DNA of 64,000 nucleotides, taken from the NCBI GenBank assembly GCA_947846985.1, contig CANTUZ010000007.1, positions 31,748,355 to 31,812,354 on the forward strand, written 5' to 3'. Positions 46,760 through 59,675 of the stretch are shown here, piece after piece. The stretch comes from Fratercula arctica. Its lineage: Eukaryota > Chordata > Aves > Charadriiformes > Alcidae. Within the stretch, counting starts at the first letter, position 1. Each line of letters opens with the position of its first letter. Both the position numbers and the translations under genes were made by a program. Below the pieces are notes generated by a model. That model was not told the origin of the DNA, searched no databases, and saw nothing but the letters and a program-made list of their open reading frames with translations.

Positions 46760-49700
46760 CGCCGGTAGTTCCTAAGGGGGACGAAGGCAGCGGTGACCCT
46801 CTTGGTGTCATTATTGTACACTACTATGACATTAAAGACGCGTTTCTTTGGTATTTAAAATACATTCTTGCCACTATTACAAGAATACAATGAACAAAAG
46901 AAAATGCCGACGGTGATAGTAAATTGGAAGAAACTGCTGGCATAAATCATGCCATTTTCACCACTTTTTTTTTTTTTTTTTCTTTTTCATTGTTTTGGGT
47001 ATGTTTGTGAATGCCAGCATCTCTATGCAAGCAGTTCCCTTAATAAAACAGTGGTAGGTCTAGCAAAACCAAAATTGACTATTCTGAAGAATTAGCGTGG
47101 GTATACCTTAGTAACCACATCAGTAAATTGGTTAAACACCTAAAAAGGGCATACACTTACAAGTATAAATATCCAAAAAGTTGGGCTACAGCAGCCCATA
47201 AGGTCTGTTTTCTGATTTAACTAAAGGGGTTTGAATGGGAGCACCTGGCTAAACCGGTTTCAGCGCACAAAAGGTGCGATGCAGGGAGTTGTCATTCGAC
47301 TCAGCTCCATCTCGCCTTGGCAGGTACTTATTGATCCCTGTCTATGCAGAGATAACTTGGGGGGAGCTGTGGAAATGGCTCAGCCCGGGGTGGTCTCAAC
47401 ACTGCATTACAATAAGAACTGAAACCAGAACTGAAACCCGAATGGTGCCTTTAAACAAAATGCCCTGAGTCAGGTCCCACCACTATTCAGTGAGTGGGAG
47501 ACCACATCACAAAATAAACATTGCTACCTAAGGGGCCATCAAACCACTGGATATAACCATCACAGATAGTGCAATCCATTCAGGCACAGTCCGGAAAAAG
47601 GATATTTAAGTCCAAAGTTTTGGGGAGAAAAAGGGGGAATCTTGCAAAGACACAGCTGGCCTGTAGGAGATTCTTCCCCTCCTTGTCCAGGACGCTGTGC
47701 AAGGTAACTGCCTGGGACTGAGTGGCCTTACCTGAGAGAGAGGGTAAGTGATTCAATAACGTACGTATGATGTCTAGCATGCTCTAAGACCGTGGTTTAT
47801 GCATTCGTTTAAGGTATTCGTATCTAGCGCGCTGGTGGTTTGTGTTGTTACTTTTCGGGATCACTTGTTAGGTGGTAATAGTGTATTCTGTGAATTGTTT
47901 TGTTCTTTTCCCCTTAAATTGCAATAGTGCATTCTTCCATTGTATCCATAAGAACTTGCAATAGTGGCGTATCGGACCTGTGAGTGAAGTCTAAATAAAT
48001 TGTTGAAACTCTCGGTGAAGTCTTTTTCTCTCCGTCACAGGGTTGTAACTGTTAATTTTTCTAAACCTGCTGGAAGCTAAGAGTCTTGTAGCATATGCAC
48101 CCCTCCGGCTTCGGAATAGACTCGTTCCATTGCTGCACGGACTGGGCTGAATAGATCGTAATACTTGCAATGGTCGAATTTCAAACACCACTAGGGAAAC
48201 GCACGCAATTGTTTTCTTTTCCTGGTTGAAATACAGATAACTCGTAGAAATGGATCTTTGCGTTTATAAATTTTTGCCTTTACGGTTACATGGACAGTGG
48301 GATTCAGTTGTCTAAATGTCTAATAGGATGTCCCTAATGGATATGGCAGATACGACGACCTCCAGAAGACTCGCCCTTTTCTAAAACAGCAGTGGGACAT
48401 CAGATGGAATGCCACAAAGCGTCAAAAATGTCACCAAGCACCTATGTTTAGGAACCAAAATCATGCAAGTATATCTTATTTTGCGCTACACAACTATAAT
48501 TTGCCGCTAAATACAGAGTTACAGTTTTTTTTTTTTCTTATGGAATTCTTAAAAGATTCTTACTCCTGGACTTTCACCTCTTTAGCATAGAACTTGGAGA
48601 TCTCTCCTACATTTCACCCACCTCCCCTCTTTTTTCTTTTAAGGGGTAAACAATAAAGTAGTGAGGTAAAGCTGTTCATAACATGCCATACACAAAAGTA
48701 AATACAGTATTAAGAACATTCTAATCGGTTCTTCCAGCTGTAGCAAAAAGATAAGACATTCAAATGAGAAAATAATTTCAAACTTATCAACACAATTAAG
48801 GAATGAGAGGAAAAAATACCTGAAAAAGCAAATCACAAAACTGAATAGTCAGGGAAATGATGAGAGAGAATCTCACAAGGTGATACAATCAGACAAGCAG
48901 AACTACAGAGACATTAATTATCCCTTTTTCTTCAACAAAATCCCATCTGTGCTGGATTCTGTCTTCTGGAGTAATATCAAGGGGAATCTCAAAAGCAAAA
49001 TGAACATAAAATAGCAACAAGCAACGACAAGGCTATTGCCAACAGCGTGACACAACATTCAACATCGCAAATTTGCAGAGCGAGGCAGCAATTACAAGGA
49101 AAATCAATCCAAAGCACTGGTCAGAAGCACAGAACAAAAAAAAAAAAAAACAACAAAACAACCAAACAACCCACACCAAGACACCAAGATCATAGGAATC
49201 CGAATACCAAAATGTGCAGCAGTGAATCACAAAGAATAAAAAAAAAGCCAAAACACCATTCTGTATATCAATTTAAAGTGTTTACTTGATGGCACAGTAG
49301 CACATCGTAACCACGGTACCTAGCAGACGACCAGAATTATTCTTACCCTTCAGTTCACAACACAGAGATTTCTAAGAATTACAGAGCTTTTCTGCTCTCC
49401 AGGTAACAGGCAAACAACTAAAGCACAATGCTTGGCAGATGGCATATTCAAAAAGGTATTCCTTAATATTATTATTGTTGTTAGAAGTGACACCAGAATA
49501 TTTCAAGCAGTTTCTTCACAGCTTTCTTTCACAAACAACTGCCTGATCGTAACATTGATGACCTGAGCGTGAGTGGTTAACACCAAATTGAACACTCAAA
49601 TTCTGTGATCAGTTTTAGGTTGGTAAATGGAGCTAGAGGTCAGCAACAACCAGAGTTTGTTAAATTATGGCACTACTGGAGGCCAAGAAGTGACAGGAAA

Positions 49701-51900
49701 AAAAGCTATTCACTGACAAAATTCACCGACAGATTCGGATCTGACTTTCTGGGGTCAAGATAGTTTAAATGGATTGTTTATCTAAACAGATGCACTAATA
49801 CCATTTTTATGTGTTTCTTAAGATAACAGAGAGAGAACCGTTTTCACTTCTCTTATTTCTGACAGAAATTGATGGATGGGTAACTGGATGACAGTAGGAT
49901 GCTTTTACTGACCATGCCCTTTGAAAGAATAGTGGGTAAGACAAGTAAAAGCAATGGCATTCTCCCATGCTTCATCCTCTGGTGATGCCAGAACACGGTG
50001 CTTCTTCAAGTTGGTGGTGCAGATATTACTAATCCGAACATTTAGCTTCTTTGTGCTTTAATCAGGAACAAAATTCTTGACACTGATATGTACAAATATT
50101 CTAGTCTGTCTGCAGTCCCAGAACACGTTGTAATGCACGTTTGCAAGCAGTCAACATTCAGAAAATCTATGGATTCTTTTTCATGAATTTTGGTGCCAGT
50201 GATTTCAAGTATCCATGAAAAATTCTTCTGCCAGCATTAGATTATTTAACATTTGGCAAATCTGCCCTCAGTATGTGCTAGGTCCAGACTTAAATTCCCA
50301 TGGGTGTCTTGCAGCAGTATAAGTAAAACCAGTAAAACTTACCCACTTTGGATATTTGTTACATTGGGGGAGAAATGGAGGGGGGGGGAAGCCATTGTGG
50401 CTGGAGATTAGAGAATACCAGCTAGGATGGCAGCCAAGTTAGAGCCAAGAAAAGCTGCCAGCTTTGGAGCCACCCTTCCTTTTTTCCCCAGAGGAAGCTG
50501 TACCTATCCACTAAATACTTGCAAGGAACAGGGAGCAAAATAAAGAGGTTGGAATAGGTTCCTGGCTTCTCTACCAACGTACTTGCATAGGAAAGCCAAT
50601 ACAGTCTGGGCAATAACAGGGTTGTGGAGAGCATGGAAAGTGCAAGGCTGCAGGTAAGGCACGGAGAGCGTTCCCATTTATATGAAAGAAATGCTAATCT
50701 TTTCACCTTTCTAAAAAACTTAATATTCTGGTTTTGTCTTATAGTTTCACATATTACCTAATACTAAGGAAAAGAATAATTTAATATAAATGTTAAAATA
50801 ATGTGTCTGAGACTTTTTTGAAAATATACAGGACTTGAGTATCTTTAATTTTTTAGTTGGTGGCAAGGCAGTCAATTTTTCATAGCTTCATTTATTTTCA
50901 TTATTTACAAAACAAGTTACAAAGAAAGCCACTGCATTTTTAAGGGCAGACCATTTCAGCTGTTAGAATCAACAAGACAACAAAGGAAGACAAAATGAAA
51001 AAGAAATAAGGGACAACGGGATAGGCTCAAAAGCTGAGGTTGCTACATTAGTCAATACTTCAGTATTTGATGCATCTTGGGATAGAGGGAGGCCGAATGC
51101 CTTGGTTATGTTTGTCTAGTGCTGCCAGCGTCAGCGAGACTAAGTGGCTGTGCCTGAGAACAGAGCCTTCCCTTCTACCTAATTTTGCAGGTAATTGGTG
51201 TAACAAGAATACAGATTCTTCCTGCACAGTTCAAAATTGGATGTAGTTTGTTGTTTTCTTTCTTTAAATATTGGCTTTTTAAGGGGAAAAACAAAGCAAT
51301 GTCAGTCAGGGCACAACTGGCTCTATGTGCTACAATGCCCTGAAGAATCTTCCTAATTACAGTTAAGAGAAATTCATGGTTCTGCTAACAGCATTAGGTT
51401 CAGAACCATTCCTCACCAGCATGTGGAGGGACATTGTGACACAGAGTGGAGCAAACGCCACACATAAATGGGTGAGTCAAATGGACACCAAGAAGCAAAA
51501 ACCACCTGGCAAAAGTTGGCTTTGACAAGCCTTCCTGAGAAATATGAAAAAACACAACCCCTTGCCCTCCTTTCCCATTGATATGGATTTAAACTACTCT
51601 GGGAAGCAAACAAGGAAGAATTAATGATTAGTGTTCTTATTTGTCATTTCTTATGCTGAAATTTGAGAAGACTTGTTCCTTTCTCATGAGTTTCTTCTGA
51701 GGAAGGGCAGCTTTTTGTGATAGGTACTGCTTGTTATTTAGACACAAGTTACATGGTTAATCACAAAAGAACCCTGTTTCCTGACAGATGTGCATCAATT
51801 TAAGCAATACTTAGAAGCAGCTATGTAAACTGTAAAACCAGGTATTCAAAAAAGGTTGTCATCAATTACACTGTAAACGAATTGGATGCTAGTATCATGT
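46760..51900. other. Intergenic region upstream of ZNF711
   Basis: No convincing exon was found on either strand. It contains a T17 run at 46965-46981, a possible LTR-type insertion (about 47230-48240), an A-rich block near 49136-49170 and a G-run near 50380-50388. In human the next genes on this side are SATL1 and APOOL; no sequence resembling either was recognised. Confidence 0.5.
47230..48240 (+). mobile_element. Possible old LTR-type insertion
   Basis: The stretch has more CpG and a different composition from its flanks. It carries AATAAA at 47513-47518 (followed by CATTGCTACC) and again near 47994, a layout seen in retroviral LTRs. Terminal TG/CA ends, target duplications and internal genes were not found, so the family is not assigned. 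Confidence 0.25.
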
Positions 51901-52055
51901 TTTGTTTTATAATTATCTTCTATACCTTTTCTTTGCAATAACATTTAGCGCTTTCTAATAGTTACGGCTATTTCCTCTATGTTTTCAGCCTACAAGGTCT
52001 TACTGATCTCTCAGCATTTGGATCGTCCATTGATCACGCAGCATTCCAAGACATT

Positions 52056-52087
52056 TCAGCTACAGGAAGCACTAGTACTTAATATCG
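52056..52087 (-). CDS. Possible terminal exon of the membrane protein gene
   Basis: A good minus-strand acceptor (CCTAATCTCTTTACAG) is followed, in the phase delivered by 52269-52236, by (A)ILSTSASCS and TGA. If real, the protein is about 250 residues. The same stretch also looks exon-like on the plus strand, which lowers confidence. Confidence 0.25.
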
Positions 52088-52235
52088 CTGTAAAGAGATT
52101 AGGATTAAATCAGTAGTACGACATACGCTCCCCAGTATGCTTGCTATTAAAATAATCTGTATCTAATCTAACTACATTAGTGTATTTCTTTTATTAGTAT
52201 CTGAATGGATGTGCTGCTTCTGAATGTGTACTCAC

Positions 52236-52269
52236 CGATAGCTTTGGGAGATGATTTTAACACAAATAA
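52236..52269 (-). CDS. Possible further exon of the membrane protein gene
   Basis: The segment lies between ACATGCAG and the strong donor ATCG|GTGAGT. In the phase required by the exon ending at 53970 it reads LFVLKSSPKAI and ends in phase 1. Support is limited to splice signals and phase. Confidence 0.3.
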
Positions 52270-53969
52270 CTGCATGTATTAAGACTTTGTGCACACAGGT
52301 TTTAAAATACTTAAAAACATTTCAGCAGGGCCAGCTAGAAAGCAGCAACAGCAGAACATTTTGTTGCTATTGAGGTCTTTTTTGGAAAAAATGAAGGAAG
52401 TTTCTAGCCAAAGGAGGCCAAAGAAATAAATCACAAAGAAATAAAGTCCAACAAAAGGGCTATTGTGGGAGATAAAACATGGCCACATGTGGCCAGCTCT
52501 ATTTCTTCCCACCCTATAGTGATCCTTTGCAAGTAATCCATAGATCAAAACACTGGCAGGAAAATCCCGTATTTTCATTCCTTCATCATTTTTCCATTGA
52601 GTTAATGGCAAAACAGTCAAAGCACATCACGACTCCTTTTTATTTAATTTTTTTTCCACTTATGCTACAGGCCCCACCTTTTTAATATTTTTTGCAGTTG
52701 GAACATACACCTTTCTGAAATGTGAGGTTTTTTTGTAAAATGTTAATATTTTTATTTTTACAATAAACTTTACCCATTTTGTCTTTTTTTTTTTTTAAAC
52801 TCCATTATGAAGAGAAATACCTGTTTTTTCTGTTTTTTACTGATAATTTATACCAACTATTGGTACCTCCTGTACAGAAATAACCCAAAAGGCTCACTTA
52901 CATAAACCAACTGTAATCACAAAATACTGATCTATCAAGATAAATGCCAGAAAGATAGTTGACTAATGCATTTAGCGATTTTGATGAGGCTCATTTTTTA
53001 GGCACAGAAAGGTCTTACGGTAAATACATCTGTCTACAAATCGCTCAATTGTTGGCAGGGGAGAACCTGCTAGAACACTTAATTACATAAATGATTTCGT
53101 AAGTTCTGGAATAAATAATTTAATTTCTCTGTACATCATACTATTTGTATACAAAACATAACAATAGCAACTTTCCATGAAGCTTTAAGAAGTTTGAATT
53201 ATGAAGTGGTGGAGGGAGGGGAACAGGAACCCCAGAGTCTCAAAGGAAAGCTGCTTTATAAGAGAAAGTACTAGTAGAGCTATTAACAGACCTATCTTTC
53301 ATGCATCAGTGGGAATTTGGTTGTATCATTATTCAGGATAGAGTTCAGAAAAATTTTAAAGATTTTACATTGTCAGTAAATGCAACAAGACAGTTGTTAC
53401 ATGAGAGTTAGGACTCTCATTACACAAGTTTTTAGCATGGCTGGGAACTCATAGCTTGATCTTCACAGTATTCCAGTGAAATCGCAAGACATGCTGGCAT
53501 GAAAAAGTATTGGTGAAATGGGCACAGAGCTTTTAGGCATTTATTTTTTCATGTCAGTCATGTAAATTCCCTTCACTGTACAGCAAGTTAGAACATAGAA
53601 TTCCAGTAATTCCTCTGCCAGAGCTGCAGGGATATCTCTATATTGACTGCAGTGTCCATTCTTAAGGGGTTGTCTTGGGTAGCCATTCCTCAGTTTGGTG
53701 AAAACCCTTTTTCTATTAGTTGTCGTATGTAAATGTGAATGACTCAGAAAATGATTAAGATACTGCACAATTTATCCAGGCTCAAATGGAATTAGCAGGT
53801 ATGTAATATTCCTGAAGAAAACACCCGTATAATAAAAGGTGGGTTTAAACTTCTTATTAGCTCACATTTTTACTTAGTGACATAAATACTACCAATTTGA
53901 ATTATGATAATTTGTTTTCAGTACCAAGACAGAAGATTATATATGCAGAGGTATGTTATTAATACCTAC

Positions 53970-54108
53970 CCCATACTGTCTCCTCTCTGTATAACCTGCA
54001 TAAGGAAAATTATTGCTTGGAGAGCCAAATTTCTCATACTGAAGTTGCTGATTAGGAAAACGGTCTGTTGCTGGATCTGGGCTCCGGAATGGTTGAGGAC
54101 GCACGGGA
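53970..54108 (-). CDS. Membrane protein gene: proline-rich cytoplasmic exon
   Basis: Phase 2 in, phase 0 out. It reads (S)PVRPQPFRSPDPATDRFP, NQQLQYEKFGSPSNNFPYAG and YTERRQYG. The acceptor is TCTTTTGCATAG and the donor GGG|GTAGGT. Reading through the donor would add only ten residues before a stop, so either the protein ends VGINNIPLHI or further exons follow. Confidence 0.8.
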
Positions 54109-57100
54109 CTATGCAAAAGAGAAAAAAGATGTTATAAAAATATGCATAAAAATGTACTGCAAATTACGTAAAGTGTTAGTTTAAACTGGTATAAAAATAA
54201 TAAAGCTCACTACTGCATGCATGACATTAAGGCAATAACATTAAGACATCTAAATGTTCTGTCTTTTAAGTTCATTTTATTGTAAAACCCTCATCCTGCA
54301 AACACAGATAAAACTGAGTTTAAAGAAGCAACATATTCTTTGAGCTTTTTTTTTTTTACATTGTTACACTGAACAGTGCCATAATATCTGTTTTCTGTAT
54401 TTCTGTGATTATTTTGAAAATGATTTAAGTTCATGATTTTGAAAATGTTTTAAATTCATGATAGGTATACCTTCAACATTTTCAATGTTTATGTTAAAAA
54501 AATCAGACCTTATTGATGGACAAAATATCAGAAAACTCCAGTCTGTTTCTGCAGTTGAACCCTGGTACTTATGAGGAGAATGTTCCATCATTTAGCTGCC
54601 TCATGGTAAAGAAGTTCTCTACAAAAGCTGCACGTAGGAGCAACAGTTGGCTGGTTTTAGTGAGGAAGACTAAAGTGAGGAAGAAAAACTAAGGAAACTG
54701 CATTTCTAAAAAGTAATGAAAGTGAATACATTTGTAATTATTAGAGGAAAACCATAAAAGCCTTTAAATAAATCAGTATTTTAGGATTTAGCTTCAGAAA
54801 CAGAAATACACACTTTTTCTCTTTGGTGATGCATTAGGAAAACAGACCAAATCTTACACAGCAAGCTGATAAATTTAGTCCTGCGTGCTCGTTTATGTTT
54901 AGTAATAACGTATAAAATAGTCCTAGAATTCTTGCCGTAATGCTGTTAGAATTATGCAAGGTAGAGGAGGAAAAAAAAAATTCAGAAAAATAACCTCTTT
55001 CTATCAAAGACCTGAGCCAAAAAATATATGTGAATAATCCAGTCAAAAGCTTAGCCATTTACTGGATCTATGTCAATTGCCTTGCCAGTGGCAAAACTAC
55101 AAAGTCGTTCTTAGTCCCCAAACCTGAGTATAAAGTGAAAATGAGCAAAAAAGCGAGAACAGCAGCAGCACACCTGTAATTCCCTAATTGACGTGGGGTT
55201 GGGACATCATCAGAATCTTCTCTTCTCAGTACAGGTTTTGGAATTTGTCCAGCCCAGACCCCCTACATGTAGAAGATGAGGTGGTTACACAGAGCAATAT
55301 GACAACAAATTACAAAAATAGCTCACCAGGTACAGTATGTCAGCAGTTGTCTTTGGTATAAAAAAATTGTATAAACCGATTTACCAGTTACAAAATATAA
55401 TTATTTTTTATAGGCATGTTTTCAAATGTATAAATTCCATTTATCTAAAAGACTTGGTAGAAGATAAGCCTTTACATATTTGGATAATGCAGAAAACATA
55501 CGTCTAAGATATAACAGAGAAAACCCCACCCAGGTAAGTCTCTGCACAATTAAGTAAACCAGGTATTAAGGATCTTATAAAGGCCTGGAAGTTTTGTTGA
55601 GTCTTTTATGATTAAACATTTCAGAAAGATGCCACTCCCTAAATAACAGTGGTTTTACCTCTGATTTATGCTAGTACATAAATACATTTAAACTAACTAC
55701 ACTGATAGATAATTAAGATCAATTGAATATTGCTGTTTGAAGTGGCTGCTGCCTTGCCAAGCGTATTGCTAGAGGAAGAAGGAAAACATCATGAAGAAAC
55801 AAAACAAATATTCTATATTGTTCATAAAACTAATAAATTATGTTCATTTGCTAAAGGTATCTTTGTTTAAAGATATAATGACCTGAAGTAATTTTCAAAA
55901 CAAGGTACCCTCAGAAGAGAAGCAACGTTCAGGGCAGTTCATCAGCAAAAGCTGATGCTGTCAGATGCGAGGTTTCAGTTTCCTCTCTCAGACTCCGCAG
56001 AGTGCACAGCGGTATGTGCACTCGTCTGCCTCGGTGGCATGAAAGCAAAAGCTCAGACAATTAACAATGGGCTTTTTACAAGCTCACGTTCTCACCGCCA
56101 GGACATCTAGTGAGGAGACGTGGCAGGCACAAGCATCCTACGGACTGCCTCTGGGCTGCAAGGGGCAGTTGGGAGCATGAGGAAGTAGCAAATACTGCAG
56201 CCCTTACCCAAAGCAGTTCCTTTTACAGTGTGGTTTTTTCCCTTGCAAAAATGTGCAGGGTTTGGTCTAATTCCCACGTTGAAAATGACAGCATCAGTGG
56301 AACGAAATTCAGAATTAGTTAAAAATTAAACAGCACCATCTCCTGGTGAAGGTAGGCTCATGCCTCATTTTTTTCCCCCACCGCATTTCCAAGATAGCAA
56401 TACTGTACAAATATATTTAACAGGAAATAATTCATCCGACTAGATTATTTTCTTTCTCTTCTCAGACAGCCTACAATGTCTTCTTCTCAGACACTATGCA
56501 CTCCTTATATATGTAAAATAATCACTTAAAGTACCAAATGAGGAAATGAACCCACACAGATAAATATATTTCCTTTAGCATTTCTTTGTATTTCATATTT
56601 CCCATTATGGTTTTGAAATGCATTTATCCATCTTTTCTTGTGACAGCCACTAGTTCAAGCGATGTTCTCTCCTAGAAAGAGCATCTTGCCTAATGGAGAA
56701 AATGGGCCTGGCAGAGCGTTAGCCTCGCCAAAAAAGGCAGCGTCTGGCCCTTTGGGGAACAAAGTTCAAATCCCAGCTGTGTCACAGATTACCTCTGTAA
56801 TCCTGTAAATGACTCTGCCTACTCTATCTCGCAGGAGTGTTGCAAAGGTCCCAGTGAAATATTCTGTTACAAAGGTGATGCAGGTAATTTAGTTTCAGAT
56901 TTGATTTAGGGAGTTTCTTGAAAAAAATAATAAACCAGGAAATGGTTAAATATTCTAGCCCCAAACCTAACTCAGTTTCAGGCAGTGAATTTTAAACAAA
57001 TACAGCCAGAACCTTGACAACAATGTACTACAAGCAGTTAGGTACTATCATTCATAGAATATGTAGCTGAGAGATGACAAAGATAAACAATACATTTGGT

Positions 57101-59628
57101 ACAGCCATATCCTTCTGATCATCTACACTGATCCCTCCCTACCCTCCAAAATGGTCCTTGGAAAGCATCGCTCACAACATGAAAGGGTCACATTATTGCA
57201 ATTTTACCCATTCCATGAATTTGCATTCCTCTTCCAACTGAATAAAATGTATTAGAAACAAACATTTCTGATTTTCATAAAGTCTTAATCTGAAGACTGT
57301 GGGTATTTATTCACAAAGGGTCAGATTCTCAGCTAGTACCACCTGGTTTGTCTTAATTGAGTTGTGCAATTACGCTGCTCTGCACCAGCTGGGGACCACA
57401 TACATCTTCATTACAAAAATAAGCCTGATGTCATGTCTCTGAAGTAAACAATACAGATCAAATCTTTACTAGGCCTCTCTACCCATACTTTGACACATCT
57501 TGCACTTGTAACATGTACTTTTGCTGAGTAGAAACAGAATATAGGAAGAGACTATAACTGAGTCAGGACACCTAATGCACCAAGAACAGTCAGTAATGGA
57601 AGCATAAGGGCAATACATGCCAACAGTGTAAATAACCTGAAGTTCTACCAATACATCAGCGTCATTAATTGACTGAGCTGGAGTGGAGTCTGCGGCTGCA
57701 TTTGCAGCAGCAAATATAGTGTACTAATACAAGTGGGACCCCACACTAACACTTTATGCACATCAGAAGGGTTTGGTTTTTGGCCTGTGTCTAGTTTGTC
57801 CTGGGCACCGACTGTTCATCAGAGCCTGAAGCATATATTCTGGTTATTTAATCTGAAGGGGAATCGGTTTGTGCACTCCCAGGTTGCTCAGAGACATGAA
57901 CCACAGCACCACAAGTGGAACAACCAGGACGTTACCTACCTGAAAGCACACATCTGATCTGAACACTTCTGCCTCCCTGAATAGAAGTCTGGTTTTTTAA
58001 AAAACTAGTTTACACTATGAGCACATAATGCTGGATTACCCATCTTATCAAAAAGCACTTTGTTTGTTTGTTTGTTTAAAAATTCTGCCTGAGTTCATTT
58101 GACATTGCCTAGTTCTTACATTAAAAGCAGGGAACAGTAATTTCTCACACAACTTCTCATACAGAAATCAATACCAATGACTCTGAAATTCTAGATGTAC
58201 TACATTGCTTGCTGAGATGGGGGCTCAAAGTTACATTCAGTAGTCAAATATAGGCATAATTAAGATTTACACAGCAGTATTACAATGTTCCTCGTATTGT
58301 TTTCAGTTCCTCCCTAAAATCTCTAGCAAACAAAAAGTTTTTCAGAAAACGTTACTCTAGATGCCCCTTTTGAGTTCTGATTTCTTATTTAGAGAGGATC
58401 ACCACCTACACAAAGTTAAAACTGCTTTTCTATGTGCATTACTTTGCATTTATAAACAATGAATTTGTCATTTTCTTGTCCAGTCAATCATTATTATATG
58501 CTCCTTCTGCACTTCTTAATAGTCAGGCCTATTTTTGACTACTCTGAGTACTATGGTATCATCAGCAACACGTGTCACCTCACTAGCACTGCCTTTCACC
58601 TGTGCTTGAATGAACACAACTCAAATCCTCATGGAACTTTGTTGATAACCCTCACGCAAGTAAAAAACCCTTGGAGACAAATAGCCTTTCATGAAGTATA
58701 ACTAGTAAACAGTCAAATTAAACTGTAGGCATGGCTTTTCAGCAGCTTAAATTCGTTGAAGTCTGGACAGCATACCAAACTCTTCCCCTCTGGCTATGTA
58801 GCGTGTGGCTTGAGCTCATACTCAAATTCTCTCTCTTCTTAATGCTGGCCTTCTAACTGGCCTAAAAGGAAATATTTATTTGAACGTTCTTTTAAAATAA
58901 TCCCTACTTCTTTGTTTTCTCCTGTGCAAATTAGATTCACTTCATCCTTGATGAAGTTTCACCTTCTCACGTGCATTTAGATGATCTCGGAAAGCAAATA
59001 CCGGTCAAATAATGCAAAAATTAAACTCAGTTTACCTTTCATTTTACCAGATAACCTTTTTTTGCCATTCATATACCATTCTGTTGAATCACAAAGTTAC
59101 GTCTGACTTCCACTAGAATTAGGAACATGTGATATGCCCCACACGCCAACATCTCTTACCCTTGGTGACTGCTGATAACCATGCCCCAGGCTATCAGCCA
59201 TTTCAGCAGTAAATGCAGGGTTATGTTGTGCTTCACGGTATAGAGGATTTGTCTGCTTCCTGGTTGGGGAACAATGTGAATTTAGAGCATTAGCAATAGT
59301 TCTGAGGATCTTGATGAATCTTTTTGTACTGCAGATTTATTCAACAGCCACATCATAGGTTTAGATGTACTGTGGCAATGACTATGCCAGAGCTACGTAT
59401 TATTGCGATTTTTCCATGACAGAGGAAGTACCAGTGATACACACTGATAGGGCTCAATGAAAGAAGAAAACAAAAACCATACTCTCTATGTACTTGGGAC
59501 AGGTATCGGGGGGAGGGAAGATAAAACATGGCAAACAAAAAGCAGCTCCAATTGCCAATGCCCAGGACCAAAGACTGTGAGAAATCATGTTTAATTGCCA
59601 AGACTCTTGTCAATGTTTACTGGTTTTA

Positions 59629-59675
<47 letters not shown>

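Noticed and set aside
46760..51900. Search for SATL1 or APOOL exons in the orientation expected from human
   Set aside because: No acetyltransferase or apolipoprotein-O-like coding segments were seen. These genes probably lie outside the window or are absent.
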